Positions 32,510 through 41,048 of a stretch of 64,000 bases of DNA are shown one piece after another. The notes beneath the pieces are model-generated. The model saw only the letters and a program-made list of their open reading frames with translations, was not told the DNA's origin and ran no database searches. The DNA lies in assembly GCF_003711105.1 (NCBI RefSeq), contig NZ_CP023865.1, positions 3,063,001 to 3,127,000 of the forward strand, in the 5' to 3' direction. This DNA is from Actinoplanes teichomyceticus ATCC 31121. Lineage in GTDB: Bacteria > Actinomycetota > Actinomycetes > Mycobacteriales > Micromonosporaceae. Position 1 is the stretch's first letter. Each line of letters begins with the position of its first letter. The translations under genes were made by a program, and so were the position numbers.

Positions 32510-34195
32510 TCAGCCGGCTGCTCCGGCCCGCGGGACGGCGGTGTTGCTCGCCCAGATCGGCTTGCCGTCGGCATCGCGGTGCAGGACCAGGTTGCCGTCG
32601 TCCTGCAGCCACAGGGTGCAGCGCCCGGCGCTCGCGGTCGCCGAGGACCAGACCGGCGCCGGCCGGTCGGCGCCGCGGTAGAGGACCAGGTTGCCGTCCG
32701 GCTGGTTCAGCAGCCGCCGGGCGCCGGTATCGGCCACCGACCACAGGATCCGGCCGGTGGCGGTGTCGGACAGCACGAGGCTGCTGTCACCCTGCAGCAT
32801 CAGCCGGAACCGCTGGTTCGGTGAGGCGATCCAGGACCAGCGGCGCAGGCTCTGCCCGGTGGACAGCCGGGACGGCTTCGCGTCCCGCACGGTGGCCATC
32901 AGATCGGAGTACAGCGGCTCCTTCGGCGTGCCGTCGGCGGTGACGATCCCGTAGTGACACTCCGGGTTCGTGCTGTCCGCGGCGCACGGCACCCCGGCGA
33001 ACGCGGTGACGTCCCGGTGGGCGTGCAGGAAGAGCGGGCCGACGTAGTCCAGTTCCCGCCACATCTGTACGCCTTCGACGGCGAAGTCCCGGATCCGCTC
33101 CAGCGAGGGATGGCGGGTGCCCAGGTACGAGGCGGTCGGATAGCCCCATTCCGTACCCCAGATCTTCATGTCCGCGTGCCCGTGGTCGACCAGAACCGCC
33201 CGCAACGCCGCCAGCTGCCCGCACTGCCGGGTGTACGGCAGGTTCGGCCGGTAACGGGGGCCGAACAGGACCAGATCCGGGCGGGCGCAGTTCGACTGGG
33301 AGGGGCCCTGCGACTGATGCCAGATCGGATAGGGGTGGTGGGCGACCGCGTCGAAGTCGCCGCCGTACCCGTTGGCGAACGCCCAGTCGAGCCACGCCGC
33401 GGGCGAGTTCGGGTTCGGCTGCGACGCGGGTACCGCCGGCTGGTTTCCGGGCCTGGTGCCGGCCGCCGATCCGCCGGCCAGCACGGTGCACCCCGGGCAC
33501 TGGGCTTTGATGCGGCTGTTGCTGAGCCGGACGATGTCCCAGTACCGGCGCTTGCGCTCGAGGTCGCCACCGTTGCCGTAGTTGCCGAAGCCGGCGTGGT
33601 TCGGCTCGTTCCAGATCTCGAATGCCTGGGCCCGGTCCTGGTACCGGCGGGTGAGCCGGGTGACGAAGTCGCCCCAGCGGTCGTCCCACTCCGGGGTCGG
33701 GAACCAGTGGTCGGAACCGTCGCCCCGGCCGTGGTCACCGCTGGCCCACGGCGGGGCGTACGTGACCAGCAGCAGAACCCGCATCCCGGCCGCGGCGGCC
33801 CGATCGATCGGCGCGTCGTACCTGCTCCAGTCCCATGCGGAGGTCGGGGTGTCCTGTGCGCCCCACCAGGACACCTCGATGCGGATGGGCATGCCGGCGG
33901 GCTCACCGACCTGGTCCGGGCCGCCCAGGCCCAGGTTGTGGAAAGCGGTCGGCGCGTCCGCCGCGGTGGGGCGCGCGGGCGGTGTGCCGGTCCGCGCCGG
34001 TGCGGTGCCGGCGGGCGGTCTCGTCGCCGTGCTCACCGGCGGGGCGGCGGCGCTGAGCGGCGGCGTGCTCACGGCCGTTGCCGGCGCGGGTTCGGCGCCG
34101 GTGGGCAACTGCGTGACGGCACCCACTGCCACCGCCGTGAGCAGCGCCGCGCCGGCGAGGACGGCGGCGAGACGCCCGAGAAAAGTCGCACTCAT
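32510..34195 (-). CDS. Secreted clan-A glycoside hydrolase with B-lectin domain
   Basis: 561-residue exported enzyme. An N-terminal membrane/signal segment (LAAVLAGAALLTAVAVGAV) is followed by a Pro/Thr/Ala linker (residues 30-85), a TIM-barrel hydrolase and a C-terminal bulb-lectin domain (residues 445-555, QPDGNLVLYRG and QDDGNLVLHRDADG, mannose-binding QxDxNxVxY-like repeats). Barrel landmarks: VLLLVTYAPPWASG, FEIWNEPNHAGFG with the acid/base Glu, and KIWGTEWGYPT with the nucleophile Glu. The layout fits GH5/GH39-type enzymes, with family and substrate uncertain; the lectin suggests a plant or microbial cell-wall polysaccharide. The ATG at 34195 has no clear ribosome site. Confidence 0.85.
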   Translation of the reverse strand: MSATFLGRLAAVLAGAALLTAVAVGAVTQLPTGAEPAPATAVSTPPLSAAAPPVSTATRPPAGTAPARTGTPPARPTAADAPTAFHNLGLGGPDQVGEPAGMPIRIEVSWWGAQDTPTSAWDWSRYDAPIDRAAAAGMRVLLLVTYAPPWASGDHGRGDGSDHWFPTPEWDDRWGDFVTRLTRRYQDRAQAFEIWNEPNHAGFGNYGNGGDLERKRRYWDIVRLSNSRIKAQCPGCTVLAGGSAAGTRPGNQPAVPASQPNPNSPAAWLDWAFANGYGGDFDAVAHHPYPIWHQSQGPSQSNCARPDLVLFGPRYRPNLPYTRQCGQLAALRAVLVDHGHADMKIWGTEWGYPTASYLGTRHPSLERIRDFAVEGVQMWRELDYVGPLFLHAHRDVTAFAGVPCAADSTNPECHYGIVTADGTPKEPLYSDLMATVRDAKPSRLSTGQSLRRWSWIASPNQRFRLMLQGDSSLVLSDTATGRILWSVADTGARRLLNQPDGNLVLYRGADRPAPVWSSATASAGRCTLWLQDDGNLVLHRDADGKPIWASNTAVPRAGAAG

Positions 34196-34505
34196 CGGGA
34201 GAGAACCTTAGTCAGCCGGGCCCTCGCGCCCGGGGCCGCGTCTCACTGGTCGTGCGACGCCGTGGTGATCCGGGGTGTCCTCATCCCGCAACGACTCGAG
34301 CGTGTGCCGCTGCTCCGCCCGGTGTGCTGCATGGCGCTGCTCCGCCCGGTGGCGGCATACCGCTGCTCCGCCCGGTGGCTGCGCGCCGCTGCTTTGGCTG
34401 CCGGAAGCGCCGTGCCATCCGGGTGGCGTCGGAAGCGCCGTGCCATCCGGGTGGCTGTCGGAATCTCGTCTACCCCCGGGATTGAACGACCGTTAAGCTG
34501 ACGGG
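34196..34505. other. Divergent intergenic region with repeats
   Basis: 310 bp between the GH gene and the acyl-CoA dehydrogenase gene, mostly occupied by tandem repeats (34309-34462). It must hold promoters for both genes; the segment 34196-34300 is the less repetitive part. No gene is visible. Confidence 0.45.
34309..34462. repeat. Two short tandem repeat families
   Basis: GCTGCTCCGCCCGGTG occurs at 34309, 34336 and 34362 (period 26-27). Then CGGAAGCGCCGTGCCATCCG occurs at 34402 and 34430, with a broken third copy at 34459. The array sits in a divergent promoter region, not at a 3' end. Confidence 0.85.
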
Positions 34506-35645
34506 GTGACCGTGGATCGACTGCTTCCCACCCCTGAGGCACACGACCTGCTCGACCTGACCCGGGAGCTCGCCACCCGAGAGCTCGCCGGCAAGGTGGA
34601 CGACTACGAGGCGCGCGGCGAGTTTCCGCGGGAGGTGCTGCGCACGCTGGGGCGCGCCGGGCTGCTCGGCCTGCCGTACCCGGAGGCCGACGGCGGCGCC
34701 GGTCAGGCGTACGAAATCTATCTGCAGGTCCTGGAGATCCTGGCCGGAACCTGGCTGGGCATCGCCGAGGCCGTCAGCGTGCACACGCTGTCGTGTTTCC
34801 CGGTCGCTGCCTTCGGCAGTGAACGGCAGCGCAAAGCGTTGCCGGAGATGCTCGGCGGTGAGCTGCTGGGCGCCTACTGCCTCTCCGAGCCGCACGGGGG
34901 CTCGGATGCGGCGAACCTGACCACCCGCGCCGTGCCGGACGGCGAGGACTGGCTGGTCAATGGCGTCAAGGCGTGGATCACGCACGGCGGGGTGGCGGAC
35001 TTCTACAACCTGTTCGTCCGCACCGGCGGGCCCGGCGCGAAGGGCATCTCCTGCCTGATCGCCGACGCGAGCACCCCGGGCCTGCTGCCGCAGCCGCGCG
35101 AGCGGCTGATGGGTCTGCGGTCGTCGGCGCCGGCGCAGATCGTGCTGGAGAACGCGCGGATTCCGCACGATCGGCTGGTCGGCCGGGAGGGCGAGGGCTT
35201 CGCCATCGCCATGCGCGCGCTCGACGCGGGGCGTCTCGGCATCGCGGCGTGCGCGGTGGGACTGGCGCAGGCCGCGACCGACTACGCGATCGGGTACGCC
35301 CGGGAGCGTGAGCAGTTCGGTCAGCCGATCGGCCGGTTCCAGGGGGTCGGCTTCATGCTCGCCGACATGGCCACCCAGGTGTCCGCGGCCCGCGCGCTGC
35401 TGCTGTCGGCGGCGCGGCTCAAGGATGCCGGGCGGCCGTTCTCGATCGAGGCGGCGAAGGCGAAACTGTTCGCCACCGACGTCGCGATGCGCGTCACCAC
35501 GGACGCGGTGCAGGTGCTCGGGGGGTACGGCTACGTCGCCGATCACCCGGTGGAGCGCTGGTTCCGCGAGGCCAAGGTGCTGCAGATCGTGGAGGGCACC
35601 AACCAGATCCAGCGGATGGTGATCGCGCGCTCGCTGACCGGCTGA
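34506..35645 (+). CDS. Acyl-CoA dehydrogenase
   Basis: 379-residue FAD-dependent dehydrogenase that introduces the alpha,beta double bond in an acyl-CoA. Signatures: GLLGLPYPEADGGAG, AYCLSEPHGGSDAANL, and the C-terminal QVLGGYGYVADHPVERWFR and IVEGTNQIQRM. The catalytic Glu is that of EGTNQIQ. The substrate chain length cannot be told, and the butyryl/isobutyryl type is likely from the layout. Translation starts at GTG 34506. The Lrp-type regulator gene follows 35 bp downstream on the same strand, suggesting amino-acid or branched-chain catabolism. Confidence 0.92.
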   Translation: MTVDRLLPTPEAHDLLDLTRELATRELAGKVDDYEARGEFPREVLRTLGRAGLLGLPYPEADGGAGQAYEIYLQVLEILAGTWLGIAEAVSVHTLSCFPVAAFGSERQRKALPEMLGGELLGAYCLSEPHGGSDAANLTTRAVPDGEDWLVNGVKAWITHGGVADFYNLFVRTGGPGAKGISCLIADASTPGLLPQPRERLMGLRSSAPAQIVLENARIPHDRLVGREGEGFAIAMRALDAGRLGIAACAVGLAQAATDYAIGYAREREQFGQPIGRFQGVGFMLADMATQVSAARALLLSAARLKDAGRPFSIEAAKAKLFATDVAMRVTTDAVQVLGGYGYVADHPVERWFREAKVLQIVEGTNQIQRMVIARSLTG

Positions 35646-35680
35646 GCCGGACGGGGCGGCCGGTGGGTAGTGTTGCCGGT

Positions 35681-36142
35681 GTGGAAGAGATCGACCGGGC
35701 GATCGTGTCGGCGCTCACCGTGGACGGGCGGCTGTCGTACACCGATCTGGCCGAACGGGTGGGCCTCAGCGTCTCCGCCGTGCACCAGCGGGTTCGCCGG
35801 CTCGAGCAGCGCGGTGTGATCTCCGGGTACACCGCGAAGGTGTCGTACGAGGCGCTGGATCTGCCGCTGACCGCGTTCGTGGCGATCCGCCCGTTCGACC
35901 CGTCCCAGCCGGACGACGCGCCGGAGCGGCTGGCCCACCTGGCCGAGATCGACTCGTGTTACTCGGTGGCCGGCGAGGACTTCTACATGCTGCTGGTGCG
36001 GGTGAAGAGCCCGGCCGATCTGGAGCGGTTGCTGCAGGACATCCGCACGGCGGCGAACGTCACGACGCGGACCACGGTGGTGTTGTCCACGCCGTACGAG
36101 AATCGGCCGCCGCGGATGGCTCCGCCGCCCGGTGCCGAGTGA
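35681..36142 (+). CDS. Lrp/AsnC-family regulator
   Basis: 153-residue regulator. The N-terminal helix-turn-helix reads IVSALTVDGRLSYTDLAERV and LSVSAVHQRVRRLEQRGVI; the C-terminal RAM domain reads AEIDSCYSVAGEDFYMLLVRV. Family members form octamers and sense amino acids. GTG at 35681 is preferred over GTG 35663, which adds six residues. It follows the acyl-CoA dehydrogenase by 35 bp, and the 36161 gene starts 18 bp on, so the three probably form one operon. Confidence 0.9.
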   Translation: MEEIDRAIVSALTVDGRLSYTDLAERVGLSVSAVHQRVRRLEQRGVISGYTAKVSYEALDLPLTAFVAIRPFDPSQPDDAPERLAHLAEIDSCYSVAGEDFYMLLVRVKSPADLERLLQDIRTAANVTTRTTVVLSTPYENRPPRMAPPPGAE

Positions 36143-36160
36143 CGTCCCCGGGTCGTCGGC

Positions 36161-36727
36161 ATGGACGCCCATGACGTGGAAGCGGCGCTCGGCGAACTGC
36201 GGCGCGCGCTGACCCCGCACCTCGGCGCGGACTGGACGGTCCCGGCCGGCGACCTGCGGTGGAGTTGCCGGGACACCGCCGCGCACATCGCGCACGACCT
36301 GCTGGCGTACGCCGCTCAGCTGGCCGCCGGGGCCGCCGACGGCTATCTGCCGCTCGATCTGGAGGTCCGGCCGGACGCGAGCGCGGCCGAGATCCTGCGG
36401 GTGGTCGCCGCCGCCGGGGCGCTGCTGGCCGCCCAGTTGCGTGCCGCCGGACCGGACACCCGCGCGTGGCACTGGGGGCCGACCGATCCGTCCGGCTTCG
36501 CCGCCCTCGGCGTGAACGAGATCCTGCTGCACACCTACGACATCAGCCGCGGCCTGGGCGCCGGTTGGCTCCCGCCGCCGGCGGCGTGCGCGGCCGTGCT
36601 GGCCCGGTTGTTCCCGGACCGCCCGCCGGTGGAGCCGGTCGCCGCGCTGCTCTGGTGCACCGGTCGGATCGCGCTGCCCGGCCGCCCGCGCCGCGCCTCG
36701 TGGAGCCTGCGGGCCGCCGTGGAATGA
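36161..36727 (+). CDS. DinB-fold maleylpyruvate isomerase N-domain-like protein
   Basis: 188-residue protein of the mycothiol-dependent maleylpyruvate isomerase/DinB fold. WSCRDTAAHIAHDLLAYAAQLA carries the first metal His and GVNEILLHTYDISRGLG the later His pair. Members are mycothiol-dependent transferases or unknown enzymes. The ATG at 36161 follows the Lrp stop by 18 bp, so it is probably the last gene of that operon. A DinB relative lies 2.2 kb away at 38890. Confidence 0.85.
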   Translation: MDAHDVEAALGELRRALTPHLGADWTVPAGDLRWSCRDTAAHIAHDLLAYAAQLAAGAADGYLPLDLEVRPDASAAEILRVVAAAGALLAAQLRAAGPDTRAWHWGPTDPSGFAALGVNEILLHTYDISRGLGAGWLPPPAACAAVLARLFPDRPPVEPVAALLWCTGRIALPGRPRRASWSLRAAVE

Positions 36728-36737
36728 CCGTCCGGCG

Positions 36738-36903
36738 CGTGGGCGTCGGTCGGTGCGTGAGTCGCGGCGCGTGGGCGGCGGTGCGTGAGTCGCAGTGCGT
36801 CGACGGCGGCGCGTGGGCGGCGGTGCCTGCGTGAGTCGCGGTGCGTCGGCGGCGGCGGTGCGTGGGCGGCGGTGCCTGCGTGAGTCGCGGTGCGTCGGCC
36901 GCG
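36738..36903. repeat. Tandem repeat, about 3.5 copies, period 42-49 bp
   Basis: Units carry GCGTGGGCGGCGGTGC and CGTGAGTCGCGGTGCGTCGG. It lies between the convergent DinB-like gene and a TetR remnant and directly abuts the TetR stop. Confidence 0.85.
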
Positions 36904-36904
36904 G

Positions 36905-37129
36905 TCATTCCGGGATGAGCGCGGTGACCAGGTCGCGCAGGGTGCGGTCGAGGCGTTCGCTCTCCCCGCGGGCGAGGGTGTCCAGGATCGGCTCGCTGTG
37001 CAGAGTGGCCAGCAGCACGTGGGCGAGCATGTCGGCGTCGAGGTCGGGTCGTTGCCGGCCGGCCAGCCCGGCGATGTGACCGTGCCAGGCCCGGTAGACC
37101 GGATGCGCCTCGCGCGGCCCCTGGTCCGC
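36905..37129 (-). pseudogene. C-terminal fragment of a TetR-family regulator
   Basis: About 74 codons in one frame encode a recognisable TetR C-terminal domain: HPVYRAWHGHIAGLAGRQRP, then MLAHVLLATLHSEPILDTLA and RTLRDLVTALIPE. Upstream of about 37129 the same frame continues open but only as the antisense of the oxidoreductase fragment, with no helix-turn-helix and no start codon that makes sense. The gene has lost its N-terminal half, including its DNA-binding domain and promoter. The break coincides with the loss of the 5' part of the opposing gene. Confidence 0.78.
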
Positions 37130-37859
37130 CGAGCTCACCGGTCGCCGGGTGGCCGCGCTCGCCCTGGACGCGTATGCGGAGTGTGCGGTCGCCGACGCGG
37201 CGTGGCTGGCGCCTGTGCCGGCGGGGCTCGGCGCTGCCGATGCCGTGATGCTGCCGATGGCCGGTGTGGTCGCGCTGCGCGTGCTGCGCTCGGCCGGCTT
37301 GCGGGGCGGCGAGAGTGTCCTGGTGCATGCGGCGGCGGGCGGCATCGGGCACGTGATCGTCCAGCTTGCCCGGGTGCTCGGCGCGGGCCCGGTCATCGGG
37401 GCGGCATCGGCGGGCAAGCTCGGCTTCGTCCGGTCGGTCGGCGCCGACCTGGCCGTGGACTACGACTCGGCGGACTGGCCCGAGCGGGTGCGTGCGGCCG
37501 TGCCCGGCGGAGTGGACGTGGTGCTGGATGCGGTCGGCGGCGCCGTGCTGCGGCGAGGTGTCGAACTGCTGGCGCCCTCCGGCCGCGCGGTGGTCTACGG
37601 CGCCGCCTCCGGTGGGACGGAGGATGTGCCGCCCGCGCTGCTGTTCCCGCTGCGGTCGATCACCGGGTTCAACCTGACGGCCTGGCGGCGTGCCGCGCCG
37701 GAGCAGGCCCGGTCCGAGATGGCCGAGGTGGCGGAGCTGTTCGCCACGGGGCGGCTGCGGACCACGGTGCACGCCGAGTTCCCGCTGGAGGAGGCGGCGA
37801 GCGCCCATCGGCTGATCGAGGAGCGAACCCATGTCGGCCGGGTCCTGCTCCGCCCGTGA
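37130..37859 (+). pseudogene. Quinone oxidoreductase (zinc-type alcohol dehydrogenase superfamily), 5'-truncated
   Basis: The frame enters at the junction (GRRVAALALDAYAECAVADA) and continues to a normal stop at 37859. The Rossmann part is complete: VLVHAAAGGIGHVIVQLARV, VDVVLDAVGGAVLRRGVELL, and the typical ending RLIEERTHVGRVLLRP. The first 80-90 residues, the GroES-like domain, are missing. GTG 37149 could start a 236-residue product but has no ribosome site. In related genomes such reductases often lie divergent from a TetR, matching the fragment next door, so one deletion seems to have removed both 5' ends. A residual expressed half-protein cannot be excluded. Confidence 0.78.
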
Positions 37860-37962
37860 GCCGCCCGGCCGGTCCCCGCGGGCCGACACGGAGACGTCCC
37901 GGCCCGCGGGCGGGGCACGACGCGGCATCGAGGGGTCCGGCAGAGGGATCCGACGGCCGCCC

Positions 37963-38054
37963 GCGGGCGTGGGTCACGACCGACGGCCCCCGCGGGCGCG
38001 GGTCACGACCGACGGCGGGCACGCGGGCGCGGGTCACGACCGAGGGCGGGCCGG
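37963..38054. repeat. Tandem repeat, three copies, period 29-31 bp
   Basis: GCGGGCGCGGGTCACGACCG starts copies at 37963, 37992 and 38023. It lies in the 312-bp gap between the reductase remnant and the 38172 gene; nothing else is seen in that gap. Confidence 0.88.
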
Positions 38055-38171
38055 TCCGGGGGCGTGGATCGGGCCCGAAGGCGGTGGTCCCGTCAGCGGC
38101 ATGTCCGGCACCGTTTTACAAGATCCACTGACGAGCCTAGAGTTTGCCGCGCGCGGGGGGAGCTGGTCAGT

Positions 38172-38789
38172 GTGCAGCGCAGGAACATCGGAATAGCCGT
38201 CGCGGCGGTGGTCGGCGTCGGCCTCGCGACGGGTGTCGCGCTGTCGCGTCAAGCCGGTGACGGCGCCGGAGCGCCGCCGCTGCAAGCCGGTGACCTGATC
38301 GTCGACGAGTCCGTCCCCGAGTACCGGTTGCTGCAGGACGCCCTGCGGATCGATCTCGCCCGGCACGACGGCGAGGCCGAGCATTTCGCCCTGGTGCCGA
38401 AGACCCGGCCCCCCGACCTGCTCGGCATGGGCATCGGCTCCGACGGCCCCGACGCGGTGGTGGACGGCTACCAGTTCGGCCGGCAGCGGCTGCACACCCT
38501 GGTGGAGCTGTCCGCGCGGCCGACCGACACCTGCGCGGGCATCCGCTCCGAGCGGTCGTCCGCGATGTGCGTCCGCGACGGCGCCCTCACCCACGTCGCC
38601 CCGGACGCGCCCGGCCTGCGCCGCGTCACGGTCTACTTCACCGGCAACGTCGCCACCGCACCGAAGGCCGGGGACGCGGAAACGGACCGGGCCCGCTCGT
38701 TCTGGGCCGGGGCCGAGATGGTGCCGCTGGACCAGGCGCCCTGGTTCACCGACCTGGTCACGCGGGGCAGGGCCGCGCTGCACCGGTAG
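38172..38789 (+). CDS. Membrane-anchored or secreted protein of unknown function
   Basis: 205-residue protein with an N-terminal hydrophobic segment (NIGIAVAAVVGVGLATGVALS, residues 5-25) and an extracytoplasmic remainder: a VDESVPEYRLLQDALRIDLA helix region, TCAGIRSERSSAMCVRDG with a cysteine pair that could form a disulfide, and RSFWAGAEMVPLDQAPWF. I do not recognise the family. GTG 38172 has a GGGGGAG about nine bases upstream. The frame is open back to 38064, which I attribute to GC content. Confidence 0.68.
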   Translation: MQRRNIGIAVAAVVGVGLATGVALSRQAGDGAGAPPLQAGDLIVDESVPEYRLLQDALRIDLARHDGEAEHFALVPKTRPPDLLGMGIGSDGPDAVVDGYQFGRQRLHTLVELSARPTDTCAGIRSERSSAMCVRDGALTHVAPDAPGLRRVTVYFTGNVATAPKAGDAETDRARSFWAGAEMVPLDQAPWFTDLVTRGRAALHR

Positions 38790-38889
38790 CGCATCGGCAA
38801 GGCGCTGGCGCCTACGGTTCGGCGGCCGGCGAACCGTTCGGACTCTAACGTGGCGGGGCCCGCGCGCCGCACCCGAGAGGAACGACACG

Positions 38890-39333
38890 ATGCCGGAACC
38901 TGGCCGCATGATCGAGCAGGCGGTTTCCCACGCACTACGCCTCGCGCGGAGCTGGACCGCCTGGGAGGGCGTGCCCGTCCCGGCCGGCGACCGGGTGTAC
39001 ACGCCGCACAAGGCGGTCCGGCGCATCACCGACCACCTGATCGACCATCTCGCCGAGGTGGAGGCGCGGCTGGCCGGCGCGCCGACGATCCCGGACCATT
39101 GGCACGCGTCGGCGATCACCACGGCGGCCGATCTGGCGCCGTTCACCGAGGAGGATCTCGCCGAGGCGACCAGCCGGCTGACCCGGCTGGCGCAGATCTG
39201 GTCGGTGCGGCTGGGCTCGCTCACCCCGGAACAGCTGGACCGGGCGGAGCCGGGCGCGTGGACCATCCGGGAGATCGCCGTGCACCTGTCCGACACGTAC
39301 TACGCGGACGCGGTCGGCGACCTGCGCCGCTGA
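38890..39333 (+). CDS. DinB-like protein
   Basis: 147-residue four-helix protein of the DinB superfamily. KAVRRITDHLIDHLAEVEARL carries the first His, and EPGAWTIREIAVHLSDTYY the C-terminal motif with the second His. The metal-binding triad is only partly apparent. Function unknown. The ATG at 38890 has GAGAGGA seven bases upstream. No operon partner. Confidence 0.83.
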   Translation: MPEPGRMIEQAVSHALRLARSWTAWEGVPVPAGDRVYTPHKAVRRITDHLIDHLAEVEARLAGAPTIPDHWHASAITTAADLAPFTEEDLAEATSRLTRLAQIWSVRLGSLTPEQLDRAEPGAWTIREIAVHLSDTYYADAVGDLRR

Positions 39334-39376
39334 CCGGCCGGTTGCAGCCGCAGGACCGGTCCAGACCATCCGTTGT

Positions 39377-39525
39377 CGCGGCTTCGGCGTTGCGGAGCCG
39401 GGCGTCGCGGGCTTCGGCGTTGCGGAGCCGGGCGTCGCGGGCTTCGGCGTCGCGGGCCTCGGCGTTTGCGGGCCTCGGCGTCGCGGGCCTCGGTGTTTGC
39501 GGACCTCGGCGTTGCGGGCCTCGGC
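39377..39525. repeat. Tandem repeat, 15- and 30-bp units
   Basis: Units of the type GCGTCGCGGGCCTCG and GCGTTGCGGAGCCGG run from 39377 to about 39525. On the minus strand the unit GAGGCCCGCAACGCC is continuous with the end of the hemerythrin remnant's coding sequence (EARNAE), suggesting the array grew out of that gene. Confidence 0.88.
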
Positions 39526-39689
39526 GAGGGCACGTTCCTCGTACCGGAAATGTGACTCCATGATGGCCCCGGACCGGCCAGCTCACGCCGGATCGCACTC
39601 GGGGCGGCGCTCGGGTCCGCACCCAGCTCGGCGACGCGGATCAGGATCCCGGCGATCAGCCCGTGGTCCTCGACCAGCTTGGCGATCGT
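39502..39689 (-). pseudogene. Hemerythrin (HHE) domain fragment with a frameshift
   Basis: Minus-strand homology starts near 39689 (TIAKLVEDHGLIAGILIRVA) and runs to about 39573 (RRELAG), then continues in a second frame from about 39564 (IMESHFRYEERALAEARNAE). The His of VEDHG and the HxxxE of SHFRYEE are hemerythrin iron ligands. A 1-base loss near 39570 is the simplest cause. The 5' part before 39689 is not recognisable and the 3' end dissolves into the tandem repeat. I call it a dead gene, with less certainty on its original length. Confidence 0.6.
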
Positions 39690-40228
39690 CGGCGCGGGGG
39701 CGGGACGTTCCGGCGGTAGCGCGGGGACTCGTCGAGCACCCCGCCACCCAGCATGACCAGTCAACGAGCGCAACAGCGCGTTGCACTACCAACCGGCTGA
39801 ACGCCGTTCCGTGACGACACGGCGGTTCACCTCGCTCATGCGCGCGCGTACCGCAACCGTCGGGGTCGATGACCGGGCCGCTCCTGGGCGGGGTCGGCCG
39901 GTTCGGAAGCGATGGCTTCGACAGCCCGCGCCGTCAGCGGCAGAACCAGCCGCCGGTCATCGACGCCTGCCGCCATCTCGATCGGCTCGGACCGGACCGG
40001 GCACACGATCCGTCCCGCGCTCGGAGGCGGATCCATCGCACCCGGCCTGGAGGCGGCGAGTGCAGGGTCATCCGACGACGGCAGCGGACCGGCCGGGGCG
40101 GGCCCGTGCGCCGCCCTCGATCCGGCGTGCTCCGCGGTGCGACGAACAGCGTCGATGTCCTTCTGTCGTACCCGTTGTTTACCGTTCGTGTGCGTCAGTA
40201 TGCGAAGTGTGGGGCTGAGGGGGTTCGG
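39690..40228. other. Region without a supported gene
   Basis: 539 bp between the hemerythrin remnant and the Mrr-like gene. A minus-strand frame ending at 39836 encodes a short plausible peptide (RLVLPLTARAVEAIASEP) but with no start signal or recognised family. It may contain more gene debris from the same decay. Confidence 0.4.
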
Positions 40229-40843
40229 GTGGCTCGACGTAGGCGCCGGAGAAAGGGCAGGATCAGCGATGGTGCCGTGGTGGCCGGGGCCGCCGGTGGT
40301 GTCCTGGCTGTCGCGATGCTGGTCCAGGTGGTCCGGGAGCATCCGGTCCTGACCGTCGTAGTGACCGGGCTCGTGCTGGCCGCCGGCGGGGTGTGGGCGT
40401 ATCTGCGGTGGTCGGCGATGAACCGGCTGATGAGCTACGAGCGCGACGTCGCGGTGACCGACCACATGAGCGGTCCGGATTTCGAGCGCTACGTGGCCCG
40501 GCTGCTGCGCGACAGCGGCTGTCGCGGCGTGCGGGTCAGCGGCGGCGCCGGGGACATGGGCGCCGACGTCACCGCCCGGACTCCGGGCGGCCGACGCCTG
40601 GTCGTGCAGTGCAAGCGCTACGCCGGGAACCTGTCGAGCCCGGACGTCCAGCGCTTCGCCGGCACCGCCCGCGACATCCACGGCGCGGACATCGCCCTGT
40701 TGGTCACCACCGGCCGCCCGACCGGTCCGGCCCTGCAGATCGCCCGGCGATGCCGGATCACGCTGGTGGACCGGCCGGCCCTGGCCCGCTGGGTCGCCAC
40801 CGGAGTCGCGCCCGAGGTCCTCGACGACCGCGCACGACGCTGA
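40229..40843 (+). CDS. Membrane-anchored Mrr-like restriction endonuclease domain protein
   Basis: 204-residue protein with two adjacent hydrophobic segments at the N-terminus (VVAGAAGGVLAVAMLVQVV and VLTVVVTGLVLAAGGVW) and a cytoplasmic Mrr-catalytic domain: GPDFERYVARLLRDSGCRGV, GAGDMGADVTA and LVVQCKRYAGN. The PD-(D/E)xK core is D of GADV plus Q-x-K in VQCKR. Family members cut DNA, some of them methylated DNA. This small membrane-bound form is widespread in actinomycetes and is not tied to a methylase here. GTG 40229 has GAGGGGG upstream. Confidence 0.85.
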   Translation: MARRRRRRKGRISDGAVVAGAAGGVLAVAMLVQVVREHPVLTVVVTGLVLAAGGVWAYLRWSAMNRLMSYERDVAVTDHMSGPDFERYVARLLRDSGCRGVRVSGGAGDMGADVTARTPGGRRLVVQCKRYAGNLSSPDVQRFAGTARDIHGADIALLVTTGRPTGPALQIARRCRITLVDRPALARWVATGVAPEVLDDRARR

Positions 40844-41048
40844 AGAACAGCATCAGCGGGAACCCGAGCCGGAAGTTCCGGATCGCGGCGCGCGGATCGG
40901 GCGCTGTGACCGCTGAGGCGAACACTCCCCGCCCGCGCGGCTGCCGGGACGGCCCGCAACGCGGCCGCGCTCACCCGTGCCCCGGGGCTGCGGCAACCGG
41001 CTTCGAACAGGCGGGACCTATGAGGCCCCGCCCTCCTGCCGTCGACCG

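Noticed and set aside
37149..37859. Quinone reductase as an intact 236-residue gene
   Set aside because: It lacks the GroES-like domain and a ribosome site; truncation explains it better, though expression is not excluded.
39836..40030. Short minus-strand peptide RLVLPLTARAVEAIASEP
   Set aside because: Plausible codon use but no start signal or recognised family; not enough to annotate.
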